Shown: positions 1 to 8,252 of the stretch, one piece after another
Numbering within the stretch: position 1 is the first letter of the stretch
Layout: every line of letters starts with the position of its first letter
Virus record (IMG/VR): IMGVR_UViG_3300029983_000020
Location: 1-64,000 of that record
Source: a virus
Reading direction: 5' to 3' (one strand)
DNA: 64,000 nucleotides
Translations under genes and position numbers: made by a program
Notes under the pieces: model-generated
The model's input: the letters and a program-made list of their open reading frames with translations, nothing else
What the model was told of the DNA's origin: nothing
Database searches by the model: none

Positions 1-685
1 TAATAAGAGTCCAAACTTCTTCAAAAGATTTAACTCGTGTTTTATTGCCGAAACATAATATCATCACTTCTGCTGGGTCATCAGTTAAAAATTCTTCATC
101 AATTATTTTTGCAGTTTTTATATAGCCTTTTTTTCCTATATGGGATTTTGTAACTTTAACAATTCCTTCATTTAAACGATAGGCTAGCATTGAATAAGAT
201 TGTAAAATTCCCGAAGAATCTTTAATAAGTTTTTTATAAGATTCAGAAACAATAGCCATAATTAATGAACCAAGATACATTGCTTTGTATTTAGATTCAC
301 CAGCAGCCGGAGAATAATATGCAAACTCAGACCATTTTAGATTATTAGTAAGCATTAAATCTACTTGGGCAAATCCTAATGTTGAATCACCGCATATCGG
401 GATTTCTATTGAAATTTGATCAAAGCCTGACATTTTATAAGTCTTATACCCCAATTCAGTAAATATAAAATCAATTGTACCCACCGTAATATAAGAGCTT
501 TCAATAAGAATATCAAGATCACCATACATTTCTCCTTCTGCTTTCTTACAATAAGAACCAGCAGGGATAAAAGATCTTTTATCCAAATATAATTTATTTA
601 TAAGAATATCTGATATAAAACCAAATGTGCCTATTAGTTCAGTCTTTGTTAGCCTTCGGCTATTTGAAATTGCTTTTCCACTCAT
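1..685 (-). CDS. DNA polymerase beta-type nucleotidyltransferase, partial (C-terminus outside window)
   Basis: About 228 N-terminal residues are visible, read leftward from an ATG; the gene runs off the left edge. I see AGSY, then GDLDIL eleven residues later, and a further acidic strand AQVDLML. That is the GS-x-DxD...D metal-binding layout of the polymerase-beta nucleotidyltransferase superfamily (poly(A) polymerase, CCA-adding enzymes and antibiotic adenylyltransferases share it). The substrate cannot be told from this fragment. It lies 4 bp behind the stop of the HxGH nucleotidyltransferase, so the two are probably co-transcribed from the TATATTTG box near 1330. An RNA- or nucleotide-modifying role is an inference. 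Confidence 0.6.
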   Translation of the reverse strand, partial: MSGKAISNSRRLTKTELIGTFGFISDILINKLYLDKRSFIPAGSYCKKAEGEMYGDLDILIESSYITVGTIDFIFTELGYKTYKMSGFDQISIEIPICGDSTLGFAQVDLMLTNNLKWSEFAYYSPAAGESKYKAMYLGSLIMAIVSESYKKLIKDSSGILQSYSMLAYRLNEGIVKVTKSHIGKKGYIKTAKIIDEEFLTDDPAEVMILCFGNKTRVKSFEEVWTLI

Positions 686-689
686 TATT

Positions 690-1298
690 TTAGTTTTGAA
701 TTTCTTTATCGAAAGTAGTTACACATGATGTTAAAAGATTAAATAATGCTCCTATAACTTCTTCATCATTAAATGTTAGTTGTTCTGTTGCATAATTTGT
801 ATAAAAATTTTCATAATCATTATTAAGAACATCTTGACGAAGTATTGAAGCTGAAATAGGTTTCCCATTATTTCCATCCGTTCTATCTATGTAAATAGCC
901 GGCTTTACATCTACAGGAAATTCTATAACATTAACACCTTCAGGAAGAGGGTATTTTTTAGATGCATAATCGTTGACAAATTTATTAACTCTTTTGTAAT
1001 CTTCTCCTTTTTTAGAGCAACCCATTGCATATGTACCCTTTTCGGCTTTATCTATGAAATGATAAGCAGCCAACACAGGAGATATTTCGTTTACTGCTTT
1101 CACAATAACCTTTGGATAACCCTTTAATACGAGCTCAATAATTTGAATTGCTTGTGATTGATCAAGGCCATCACGAACACTTGGTCCCACAAGAAGAATA
1201 ACTTTTTCCACATCAGGATTACTGACATATTTATTAATCATGTCTAAGTGACCCATATGCAAGGGTTTGAACCCGCCCGGTATTAAAATTGTTATCAT
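690..1298 (-). CDS. Cytidylyltransferase-family nucleotidyltransferase, NMN adenylyltransferase-like
   Basis: The 202-residue protein opens with a beta strand and GGFKPLHMGH (residues 8-17), the T/HxGH signature of the HIGH-superfamily nucleotidyltransferases. Near the C-terminal side ISASILR (148-154) matches the ISSTxxR-type motif that binds ATP phosphates in NMN and nicotinate-mononucleotide adenylyltransferases. Length and motif spacing fit a single-domain NadM/NadD-like enzyme joining NMN and ATP to give NAD. Phosphopantetheine adenylyltransferase or a glycerol-phosphate cytidylyltransferase are alternatives I cannot exclude. It is the first gene after a host-type promoter box and precedes a second nucleotidyltransferase by 4 bp. 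If it makes NAD, it would support the PARP encoded at 42115-43389. Confidence 0.65.
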   Translation of the reverse strand: MITILIPGGFKPLHMGHLDMINKYVSNPDVEKVILLVGPSVRDGLDQSQAIQIIELVLKGYPKVIVKAVNEISPVLAAYHFIDKAEKGTYAMGCSKKGEDYKRVNKFVNDYASKKYPLPEGVNVIEFPVDVKPAIYIDRTDGNNGKPISASILRQDVLNNDYENFYTNYATEQLTFNDEEVIGALFNLLTSCVTTFDKEIQN

Positions 1299-1324
1299 GT
1301 AAATTGATTTTTAGTGTATATGTG

Positions 1325-1332
1325 CAAATATA
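1325..1332 (-). promoter_or_regulatory. Host-type promoter -7 box (TATATTTG)
   Basis: On the minus strand TATATTTG matches the Bacteroidota primary-sigma -7 consensus TAnnTTTG. It lies 26 bp upstream of the nucleotidyltransferase start at 1298. No clear -33 TTTG is visible at the usual spacing. The same octamer recurs upstream of other accessory genes on this strand. Confidence 0.45.
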
Positions 1333-1372
1333 ACTAAAGTTTTTGAAAGAAAAAATAAATATGCACAATATT

Positions 1373-1699
1373 TTACTGAGATTTTGAATATTTTACAGCT
1401 TGCAATCCAAGTTCAGTATAAACCAAACCATCTTCTGTAATTTCCATAAATTTATTCGCGATATATGCTTTTAATATTTCAGTAGCAATTTCTTTAGTTT
1501 CTTTAATACAGTCAGATATTTCTTTATCTGTCAAAACTCTTACTCTTCCATCTAATTCTCTTTCATTTAAATGATTCTTGATGCTTGAAATAAGTAAATT
1601 ACGAGTCATAAAGGGTACTACAAACATACTATCGAATTCGCCATTGTTAATTCTTTGACTGATTTTATTCAGGAAAACTTCATTATTAATATTCTTCAT
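1373..1699 (-). CDS. Hypothetical protein, 108 aa
   Basis: I do not recognise this family. The protein is largely helical and charged (many Lys, Glu, Asn) with no membrane segment, signal peptide or cysteine pattern. The C-terminal third (GLVYTELGLQAVKYSKS) looks like the wing and last helix of a small winged-helix protein, which is only a weak impression. It starts at an ATG preceded by AT-rich DNA that carries two copies of a 16-bp repeat and a 63-bp element duplicated elsewhere in the window, so its expression is probably specially controlled. A small DNA-binding regulator would fit the position but is unproven. Confidence 0.55.
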   Translation of the reverse strand: MKNINNEVFLNKISQRINNGEFDSMFVVPFMTRNLLISSIKNHLNERELDGRVRVLTDKEISDCIKETKEIATEILKAYIANKFMEITEDGLVYTELGLQAVKYSKSQ

Positions 1700-1722
1700 T
1701 TTAAGTATAATTTTTAATTTAT

Positions 1723-1760
1723 TTTAACAAAACTTTAATTAATATTTAACAAAACTTTAA
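1723..1760 (-). repeat. 16-bp direct repeat pair, operator-like
   Basis: TTTAACAAAACTTTAA occurs exactly at 1723-1738 and again at 1745-1760, a 22-bp period or about two helical turns. The pair sits just upstream (minus strand) of the 108-aa gene. The spacing suits binding of a protein to one face of the helix; no protein is identified. Confidence 0.5.
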
Positions 1761-1802
1761 CATTTTTGTGTGAAACTTTTTTGAGGTGTTCCATATAATT
1801 AG
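1740..1802 (-). promoter_or_regulatory. Conserved 63-bp intergenic element, copy A
   Basis: Read on the minus strand, this stretch aligns without gaps to 53897-53959 on the plus strand, 48 of 63 positions identical by hand count. Shared blocks include TATGG, AAAAAGTTTCACA and TGTTAAAGTT followed by TGTTAAA. Both copies lie in non-coding DNA upstream of a gene. A promoter or operator for a phage-specific factor is the simplest reading. The remainder of the 1700-1864 gap shows no gene. Confidence 0.5.
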
Positions 1803-1864
1803 TATCTAAGGCTCAAGGAAATGTTATATCTTTCGTGAGTGGCTATTTTTGATTTATTGTCTGT

Positions 1865-2851
1865 TTATTTGTCTAAATATGCATTCATTTCGATTCCGTC
1901 TCGCGGGCACTGTTCAAGTTTCTCTTTGATTTGTAAGGTTTTTATTCGCATTTGGTGTTGTTTAAGATTTCCTGCATCAAAAGTCTTTCCACAATGTTCA
2001 CATTCATACTTTTGCCTGTTTAAAGCGCCTATTCGCATATTTTCTTTTGCTTGTTCAGTTTTGGCCGGTTTTTTAGCTTTACGTAATTTTTGTTTTTTTA
2101 TATTATTTCTTTTATCAGCTTCTATTTTTCCATATTTTTCAACCCATATATCATATGCACACTTATTAAACATACCATTGTTCTTCCCTGATGAATTTTT
2201 ACTTTGTTTATTTCTATATTCTTCAGTTTGATAATTAATTTTATCTCTATTTTTGGCGCTTATCTGCATTTTAAATATAGATTCTTCAGAATGCTTTTTA
2301 TGATATCTTCCGTTTTTATCTCCGGATATTAAATAACCCTTCCCATACATCGAATTTTTTTCTCCTTTTCCACACTCTCTGTCTTTTCGTGTTTGTATAA
2401 TTTTTTGTATTTCTTCAACACTTTTAATTCGACTTAATTTTTTCTTGTGATCTTCAGTTAAATGCTTTCCACGGTGAGCATTTCCTATTTTTATTTTAGT
2501 TTCATCTGAAACTGCTCTTAAAACATATAATTCTCTTAAATACGCATAATCTCGAGCAGTGACTGTATATGTACGATCATGATTTGAATTTTTTGTATAA
2601 CACATCCAATGAAAGGCATAAACTAATTTAATATTTTCATAATAAATATACGTCAATAATTTATGGCACATGAAATGTTCTTTAGGAACTAATAAAACTA
2701 AATTTTCTTTATTATTATCTCCTCCTATACATTTTGGAAGTATATGATGATTTTCATAATATATAAAATCATCATGATTTTTATGTAATTTAATTCTATT
2801 TTCAGATTTAGCTTTTTGAATAATAGTATTATAGATTTTTAGATGATTCAT
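1865..2851 (-). CDS. HNH homing endonuclease with NUMOD3 repeats and C-terminal zinc finger
   Basis: The N-terminal HNH core reads NHHILPKCIGG (residues 34-44), then N50 and H59-H63, matching the beta-beta-alpha-metal nuclease of phage homing endonucleases. The middle has several short NUMOD3-like DNA-binding repeats (HRGKHLTEDHKKKLS, GEKNSMYGKG, SGKNNGMFNK). The C-terminal part has a classical CxxC...H finger (YECEHCGKTFDAGNLKQHQ). At 328 residues it is full length. Its ATG overlaps the stop of the RuvC-like gene by 4 bp, so it is translated behind that gene. Such enzymes cut a homologous phage genome and are copied into it. A free-standing HEG inserted at a gene boundary is the natural reading; no intron or intein is visible. 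Confidence 0.88.
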   Translation of the reverse strand: MNHLKIYNTIIQKAKSENRIKLHKNHDDFIYYENHHILPKCIGGDNNKENLVLLVPKEHFMCHKLLTYIYYENIKLVYAFHWMCYTKNSNHDRTYTVTARDYAYLRELYVLRAVSDETKIKIGNAHRGKHLTEDHKKKLSRIKSVEEIQKIIQTRKDRECGKGEKNSMYGKGYLISGDKNGRYHKKHSEESIFKMQISAKNRDKINYQTEEYRNKQSKNSSGKNNGMFNKCAYDIWVEKYGKIEADKRNNIKKQKLRKAKKPAKTEQAKENMRIGALNRQKYECEHCGKTFDAGNLKQHQMRIKTLQIKEKLEQCPRDGIEMNAYLDK

Positions 2852-3504
2852 AGTATATTTAATTGATTATTTTCTTTAGCTATAAATGTTTCTATGACCC
2901 AAAAAGCGTCTACAAAATCATCTATCCCCATTATCCAATTATTCTTTTTTCCACTTTGAAATTCAGATGGCGAATTTATGAGTGATTCTCTGAATTCACA
3001 TTCTGGCCCATTAACAATAAATGATTGAATCATCTCTGGTTTTCCCATTCCCTTTTTTGCACATCCGGCCACGCTCTTTATCGTTATAGGAGAATATGTA
3101 AACATTCTATCTAAAGAAACAAATTTTGATAAGTAATGCATTAACATATACTTATAGGCTCCTAATTGAATCACGTGAGCTCCTGAGGAGGCATAAGAGA
3201 GACCTTCAAACACTATATAAGGATTACTATTAAGGTAAATTTTCAGTGACTCCTGAATCAATTCCGATAAATATTGTGCATTTTTAACTCCATATCGCAT
3301 AAGATCAGAAACATCAGTTCCTTTTTCCTTATCATCTTCTCGATTAAATAAAGTTACACCAGAGTTGTTATATAAATCAAACATTTTTAGTTTCATACCA
3401 TAGGGCCATCCAAAAAATTGCCAAGTAGGTAAAAATGGGAAATCTGTGGTGTAAATCGCAGCCGCGGGTTTATTGATTGAAAAATCAAAGCCAATTATAG
3501 TCAT
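2848..3504 (-). CDS. RuvC-like (RNase H fold) Holliday junction resolvase-type nuclease
   Basis: The 218-residue protein starts MTIIGFDFSINKPA, the first strand of a RuvC/RNase H fold with catalytic Asp7. A second acidic residue follows in VFEGLSY (Glu100), and DDFVDAFW (Asp195, 196 and 199) supplies the C-terminal acidic pair. A basic stretch KKGMGK (150-155) lies before the last motif, as in DNA-binding RuvC relatives. In a phage the expected role is resolving branched DNA before packaging, analogous to T4 endonuclease VII though from a different fold. It follows a small glycine-rich gene by 17 bp and overlaps the HNH gene. A crossover nuclease acting on other branched DNA is the main alternative. 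Confidence 0.75.
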   Translation of the reverse strand: MTIIGFDFSINKPAAAIYTTDFPFLPTWQFFGWPYGMKLKMFDLYNNSGVTLFNREDDKEKGTDVSDLMRYGVKNAQYLSELIQESLKIYLNSNPYIVFEGLSYASSGAHVIQLGAYKYMLMHYLSKFVSLDRMFTYSPITIKSVAGCAKKGMGKPEMIQSFIVNGPECEFRESLINSPSEFQSGKKNNWIMGIDDFVDAFWVIETFIAKENNQLNIL

Positions 3505-3521
3505 CCAATAAAGTTTAAAAA

Positions 3522-3848
3522 TTATTTTCCTAATGCAACTCCCATTGCTGTTGATACGAGGCGACTCGTAAGTAATTTACCAAGTGGACCATCTTTATTA
3601 ATTCCCAGTACATTACAGATAGCATTTCCTATGGCAGGACCTACAAGTGCACCAACCGTGCCCCCGACTAGTGCTCCAAATAGACCCTCGTCAATCTGCT
3701 CACCCTTTTGAAGTTTTTCAACTAATACATTATAAACATGTTCTGCCTCTATAATTTGGTCAGGAGTGAGATCTTTTATTTGTTCTGATTCAAATATTTT
3801 TGAAGTATTTGCATATTTCAAATCATAATATGTAGGAAAGTCTGTCAT
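3522..3848 (-). CDS. Small glycine-zipper protein, 108 aa
   Basis: The N-terminal half is polar and helical. The second half (residues 58-108) is a glycine/alanine-rich hydrophobic stretch with GxxxG-type spacing (GALVGGTVGALVGPAIG and AMGVALGK), typical of glycine-zipper segments that pack closely or insert into membranes. No signal peptide or lipobox precedes it. It is the first gene after a strong late-type motif at 3855-3870, so it is probably made late and may be a minor virion or membrane-active protein. The function is not known to me. Confidence 0.6.
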   Translation of the reverse strand: MTDFPTYYDLKYANTSKIFESEQIKDLTPDQIIEAEHVYNVLVEKLQKGEQIDEGLFGALVGGTVGALVGPAIGNAICNVLGINKDGPLGKLLTSRLVSTAMGVALGK

Positions 3849-3854
3849 TATAGT

Positions 3855-3870
3855 GTTTGTTTTATATATC
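3855..3870 (-). promoter_or_regulatory. Late-type promoter motif (GATATATAAAACAAAC)
   Basis: On the minus strand this matches the recurring motif G/A-ATATATAAAAYAAA seen before virion genes here. It ends 6 bp before the ATG at 3848, so the mRNA leader would be only a few bases. The core TATATAAA resembles the T4 late promoter TATAAATA. Confidence 0.55.
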
Positions 3871-4997
3871 TATCTTTTTAGTACTGAATCGTATACTTTA
3901 GATAATTTTTCAGCTTGACAACTCCAAGTATGATTGTCACAAATTTTAATACCAGCATCTATATATTTTTGTTTATCTTCTTGTGAAAGATTAATCAATT
4001 TTTGGAAAGCTAATTCAATGCTATTTACTGTAGTTCCACAATTAATTGCATAATCTTCAGTTAAAAAATCTCCCATTCCATTAACAAACGATGACAATAA
4101 AATTGATTTACTAGCCAATGCTTCTAATGCCACAATGCCAAAGGGCTCATGTATTGAAGGAATTATTATAGCATCTGCTGTCATCAACCAGTCAATTTTT
4201 TCCTGACCATATTTAGCACCAACAAAATAAGCATTTTCTGTTTTGTTGCAAAAATCTACCATTGCATCAAATAATTCACTATTTCCCCCGCTTGTAGTTC
4301 CTATGAAAATTAGATCAATTTCATTTGGAATTTTACACTGAATAAGAGTTTGTATGTTTTTCATTTCAGCATATCTTCCTATATATACAAGTTTGATTGG
4401 ATTATCTCCTGGCAACTTAACTTTTGTTTTGCTTACCCATTCATTAGAGTTAATTCCATTATGAATTATAGTAGTTTTTGGTAATAAAATAAATGGAAAT
4501 AATTTTGCGTAACTTTCTGAAACTTGAATTATTGCGTTAGCTTCAATTAACCCGCTAATTTCAATAGCGCATGCCATCTGATATGATAAAACTTGTAAAT
4601 AATGCGGATGTTCTATTTGTTTTTCAATTGATAATTGCATCGTAACTACTAAAGGAATGTTATAGTGTTGAGCGATTATTCTACCAGCCCAAAATGCACT
4701 CCAATCAAACGCATGAACAATATCGGGTTTATCAGATAATGACAATGCTTTTTCAATAAATAATGATTGATTTAAATAAGTTAATGAAAATGGCTCAGGA
4801 TTTCCATCCAAGGTGTTCATTTTCATTACAGGATAATAATGATAATTTCGATTTCTAAATTCTTCTGAATTTGCGGAACCGATTACGTTAAAAACATAAT
4901 TAGGTGGAAAGACGTCAAGCATATTTCTTGCTTGTTCGCCCATTCCACCCATAGGTTTTTTTAACTCATCAGGAATTAAAATTAAAATATTATTCAT
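3870..4997 (-). CDS. GT-B glycosyltransferase, family 4-like
   Basis: The 375-residue protein has the two-domain GT-B layout. The N-terminal donor-side loop reads KPMGGMGEQARNM (14-26), like the GGxG loop of starch/glycogen synthases and GT4 enzymes, and HAFDWSAFWAG follows (95-105). The C-terminal domain begins near IKLVYIGRY (201) and carries HEPFGIVALEA with the conserved E-x7-E pair (Glu284, Glu292) that binds the nucleotide sugar. No signal peptide or membrane span is present, so it acts in the cytoplasm. Its ATG overlaps the stop of the upstream virion-like gene by 8 bp, which implies coupled translation. Possible acceptors are virion proteins, phage DNA bases or a host glycan; the sequence does not decide. 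Confidence 0.85.
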   Translation of the reverse strand: MNNILILIPDELKKPMGGMGEQARNMLDVFPPNYVFNVIGSANSEEFRNRNYHYYPVMKMNTLDGNPEPFSLTYLNQSLFIEKALSLSDKPDIVHAFDWSAFWAGRIIAQHYNIPLVVTMQLSIEKQIEHPHYLQVLSYQMACAIEISGLIEANAIIQVSESYAKLFPFILLPKTTIIHNGINSNEWVSKTKVKLPGDNPIKLVYIGRYAEMKNIQTLIQCKIPNEIDLIFIGTTSGGNSELFDAMVDFCNKTENAYFVGAKYGQEKIDWLMTADAIIIPSIHEPFGIVALEALASKSILLSSFVNGMGDFLTEDYAINCGTTVNSIELAFQKLINLSQEDKQKYIDAGIKICDNHTWSCQAEKLSKVYDSVLKR

Positions 4998-5817
4998 AAA
5001 TAGCTACTTTAAAACCTAACGAAGCATTAGGAGTAGAGTCCACATTTTTAAGCGCTATATTTAGAATAGTAGAACTATCTAGTTGTGTTAACCATGCTGA
5101 TTCACACTGAACCTTTTTATCTAATCCTAAGAATCCTGTATTTAATGCTCCATACCATCCAACCAATACTCCTGCTCCAATATTTTCATATGAAGATATG
5201 CCTCTTACTAAATAAGAATTTGTGTTATATTGCTCAGCATTTCCAGAACTTATCCACCATTCTCTAGCAGTTTTTAAATAATTTGAAGTAACTCTTAACA
5301 TATTTGTTGGCACAACAAATGAATTATTTGGCAATTGAATTAATGTGTTAATACAAAAATTATATTGTCCGGCTATTGTTAAACCATCTTGAAGTGCTGG
5401 CAAATCATTATTTCTTCCAATAAAGATTCTTGATATTAGTGATATGCTTGAATCCATAGCAGTTGAACTAAAAAACCCTATTAAAGCATTTGTTTTATTA
5501 TGCAAAGAACCTAAATCTACAGTTACAAGAGATCTTACACCTGCAGCAATAGATGGGATATTTCCCGAAGCTATTTTAATAGATGGATCTAAAAATACAC
5601 CTCTAATCTGATTAACGGAAGCTGTTTTATTAGTGGATGCTTGTACAATTGCTATACTACAAGTACCATCCAAATATTCAGCTTTTGGAGTTACTGTCGG
5701 ATCAATTGCCGGAAAATAATTTGCCAATTGATTACTTAAATTTAACACTAAATCAGCTACCATTTTTGCTGGGTCTGAATCATTGTAAATTACTGGAGGT
5801 GGAATAAATTGATTCAT
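4990..5817 (-). CDS. Putative virion or tail-fibre accessory protein, 275 aa
   Basis: I do not recognise this family. The protein is Asn/Ser/Ile-rich, lacks cysteine patterns and membrane segments, and appears beta-rich over residues 50-275, like other structural proteins in this block. The first 40 residues are proline-containing and then helical (NQFIPPPVIYNDSDPAKMVADLVL), suggesting an attachment segment followed by a beta-sandwich. It is preceded by a late-type motif and overlaps the glycosyltransferase gene by 8 bp. That pairing raises the possibility that it is the glycosyltransferase acceptor or partner, which is inference only. Confidence 0.6.
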   Translation of the reverse strand: MNQFIPPPVIYNDSDPAKMVADLVLNLSNQLANYFPAIDPTVTPKAEYLDGTCSIAIVQASTNKTASVNQIRGVFLDPSIKIASGNIPSIAAGVRSLVTVDLGSLHNKTNALIGFFSSTAMDSSISLISRIFIGRNNDLPALQDGLTIAGQYNFCINTLIQLPNNSFVVPTNMLRVTSNYLKTAREWWISSGNAEQYNTNSYLVRGISSYENIGAGVLVGWYGALNTGFLGLDKKVQCESAWLTQLDSSTILNIALKNVDSTPNASLGFKVAIYE

Positions 5818-5850
5818 AAATTCAAGTTATTTTAATTCTTAAACATTTTA

Positions 5851-5867
5851 TTTTTCTATATATATTC
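5851..5867 (-). promoter_or_regulatory. Late-type promoter motif, variant
   Basis: On the minus strand GAATATATATAGAAAAA resembles the late motif with one extra TA step. It ends 33 bp before the ATG at 5817, further than in the other cases. Confidence 0.4.
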
Positions 5868-5893
5868 ACTTATGCTTTCTTATAATGTATATT

Positions 5894-6445
5894 TTAATTA
5901 GTTAATCTACGCGAAATTTTATATCTATTATATAATAAATTTAAAGAAAATGTATTGAATTCAGCAGCAACTGTAGAGTAACTAATTGGTAACTGTGATA
6001 ATAAAGTAGGAACTATTTTCTGAAATTCAAATGTCATTAATTCGAATCCATGATGATCAAGAAAACTTACATACATTGATGGCCAAAATGGTTGTTTAAT
6101 ACCATATTGTTGAAATAATTCTATTTGGTCAAATAGCATCCAATACGTTATAAACCCTTCAGTTAATTTAAATGTAATTGTAATATTTTTGTCAAGCATT
6201 GGCTCAAGTTCTTTTCCTCCACGATATTTTATATTAAACATTGTCTGAGGTTGATTAACAGGAGTAAGCACGACTTCAGGAAATGTAAGAGATTGAACAG
6301 TTGCATTAAAATAATCTTCAAGGGATAAATATTGAAGTTTTAATCTTTTAACTACAGGTGTCCAACGCTCTCTTATTTCAGGATAGAAAAAATCCTGCGG
6401 AAAATAAATTGTGAATTGATTTAATTTTGCATTTAAAATACTCAT
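5894..6445 (-). CDS. Tail-tube-like (gp19 family) structural protein, 183 aa
   Basis: Length (183 aa against 163 for T4 gp19) and the alternating strand pattern fit the tail-tube fold shared by gp19, gp48/gp54-type proteins and Hcp. There is an N-terminal strand near QFTIYFPQDFF, a central ITITFKLTEGFITYW segment followed by a helix (MLFDQIELFQQYG), and closing strands MYVSFLDHHGFELMTFEF and FNTFSLNLLYNRYKI. This is a pattern judgement without an alignment. It could be the main tube, a tube initiator or a baseplate-tube adaptor. It lies inside the minus-strand virion block, 15 bp behind the 591-aa gene, and is probably co-transcribed with it. Confidence 0.5.
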   Translation of the reverse strand: MSILNAKLNQFTIYFPQDFFYPEIRERWTPVVKRLKLQYLSLEDYFNATVQSLTFPEVVLTPVNQPQTMFNIKYRGGKELEPMLDKNITITFKLTEGFITYWMLFDQIELFQQYGIKQPFWPSMYVSFLDHHGFELMTFEFQKIVPTLLSQLPISYSTVAAEFNTFSLNLLYNRYKISRRLTN

Positions 6446-6460
6446 TGTTAATTATTTATA

Positions 6461-8236
6461 TTATTCAATAGAAGATGAAGCAACCGCAGCATTTAATGAA
6501 TTGACTTGTGCCTGTAATTCAGCTATTTTAGCTTGTAAATCCGTAGCTGTAAACATAGTACTATAATTAGAAATAACTGCTTGTAAGTTTGTCATGTCAT
6601 AATATGTTCCTTGATAGAATGTATATTCACTTCCATTAGGATTTTTTACTATAATAGAATATACGTTATTTGCTTGTATTTTTAATGTTGATAATTGATT
6701 CTCTGTAAGTTTAAATTCAATTTCACCAATAGTGGTATTCATATTAGTTGAATATGTTGGGCCTACTTCAATTTTAGAATTATCATCAAGAATAAATGAC
6801 AACGCATAATTAAAAGCACCTGATAAATCAACATTAACTTTATCACCATTTGTACTAACTCTTTCAAATTTAAATTTATATATAGAATCAGTCGCTTTTA
6901 AAAATAATGGGCCAGCTCCATTAGGAAAAACTTCATTAAAAGCATTCATAACAACTGTAACTGTATCATAAAACACTTTTACATATTTTATTTTTTCCAA
7001 ACCACTACCAGTTAAAATATTTGGTTTTTCGGCATCAAGTTTGTTAAATACTTTATAAGGAATGATATTTTCTACGTTAATTCTTGAAAACTTTAATCCA
7101 TATTTTTTAGGATCAGTAGATGAAAATGATGCCTTTCTAATAATTTGAGTTCCATCCATTCTATTATTTAGTCTGCATACATATTGAATAGAATATGAAG
7201 CAGCTATATCAGAATTGATTAAAATTGGGCGTAAAAAATTAGGATTTGAAAAATTTTCATCCTGAGTAAATGCATATTTTTGAGTAAGAATAGAAGCGCC
7301 CGGTATTTGTTCATATACAGAAATTTCATGAATAACAACCCATTTGTTTGCACCTGTTCCATAAGTATCTGTAAATTCTTGAAAATTATCATTAGGATTA
7401 TTAGAAGTATAAAGTGGAATTCTTCCAGATTCTATATCTCCCATATAATTTCCAATAATCAAATTATTCCAAGTAGCATAAAATTCAATGTAATCACCTG
7501 CAGTAGATTCAGCAATATATGCATTGAAGTTATCTGCGTTACTTTGAACTGGAAGCTGCAAACTTGTGTTTTCACTAAGAATGTAGTAATTTTCTACAAT
7601 ATCATATATTGTGCTATATGTAATGTGAACATCACTTAAATTTTTAATGCTAAGAACAGTTTCAATATCTTTGCTTAATGATTTGTTTCCCAACGCTTGA
7701 ACTGATGGAATAGATAACTCTAAATATTTATCATAGAATTTATTTCCAAGAAACAATGTATTTGATGCAAACTTGATAACATTTCCATCAACTATTTGAG
7801 GTTGTTTTGCATACGTAAAATTAGCTAAATCAATTAATTTACCTGTAGAAGTTTCTGCTTGAAATTGTAACAAAAATCCACCGACGTCACTAAAATTATA
7901 ACCAGAAACTATATGTACTTTTATTTTATCAAGAGGATATGATGTAGTAGTAAGAGCTGTTGACGCTTCCCAAAATAATGGGTATGTCGATTCATAACTT
8001 ACTGGGTCAAAAAACCACGTGGCTCTATTAACATCAGCTTGTATTGAATTAAGAGGTAGTACATTATGTGTAGTGCTTAACGCCGTTGAACCCTCATGAA
8101 AATATGTAGTATTAAAACTAGCATCTCCTACAACCATTGGCAGAGTTAACGCAGTTTCCACACCATCTCTATTAAACTCATATTCCAAGAGTAAAAATTC
8201 TGATAACGCGACGTATTTTGAAATATTATTAGCCAT
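6461..8236 (-). CDS. Large structural protein, probable baseplate or fibre component, 591 aa
   Basis: The protein is Asn/Thr/Ser-rich and beta-rich throughout, with no enzymatic motif or signal peptide. Its last 25 residues form a heptad-like coiled coil (TDLQAKIAELQAQVNSLNAA), a common trimerisation device in tail fibres. The opening NISKYVALSEFLLLEYEFN is helical and hydrophobic and could be the docking segment. It sits between the coiled-coil membrane protein and the tail-tube-like gene with 15-16 bp gaps, consistent with one transcript. I cannot name a specific T4 counterpart. Confidence 0.6.
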   Translation of the reverse strand: MANNISKYVALSEFLLLEYEFNRDGVETALTLPMVVGDASFNTTYFHEGSTALSTTHNVLPLNSIQADVNRATWFFDPVSYESTYPLFWEASTALTTTSYPLDKIKVHIVSGYNFSDVGGFLLQFQAETSTGKLIDLANFTYAKQPQIVDGNVIKFASNTLFLGNKFYDKYLELSIPSVQALGNKSLSKDIETVLSIKNLSDVHITYSTIYDIVENYYILSENTSLQLPVQSNADNFNAYIAESTAGDYIEFYATWNNLIIGNYMGDIESGRIPLYTSNNPNDNFQEFTDTYGTGANKWVVIHEISVYEQIPGASILTQKYAFTQDENFSNPNFLRPILINSDIAASYSIQYVCRLNNRMDGTQIIRKASFSSTDPKKYGLKFSRINVENIIPYKVFNKLDAEKPNILTGSGLEKIKYVKVFYDTVTVVMNAFNEVFPNGAGPLFLKATDSIYKFKFERVSTNGDKVNVDLSGAFNYALSFILDDNSKIEVGPTYSTNMNTTIGEIEFKLTENQLSTLKIQANNVYSIIVKNPNGSEYTFYQGTYYDMTNLQAVISNYSTMFTATDLQAKIAELQAQVNSLNAAVASSSIE

Positions 8237-8252
8237 TATATAAATTTATTTT

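Noticed and set aside
1839-2231. Plus-strand frame of 130 codons
   Set aside because: It is antisense to the HNH endonuclease, whose motifs are unmistakable; the antisense product is hydrophobic noise.
7280-7639. Plus-strand frame of 119 codons
   Set aside because: Antisense to the 591-aa structural gene, with no start context or recognisable content.
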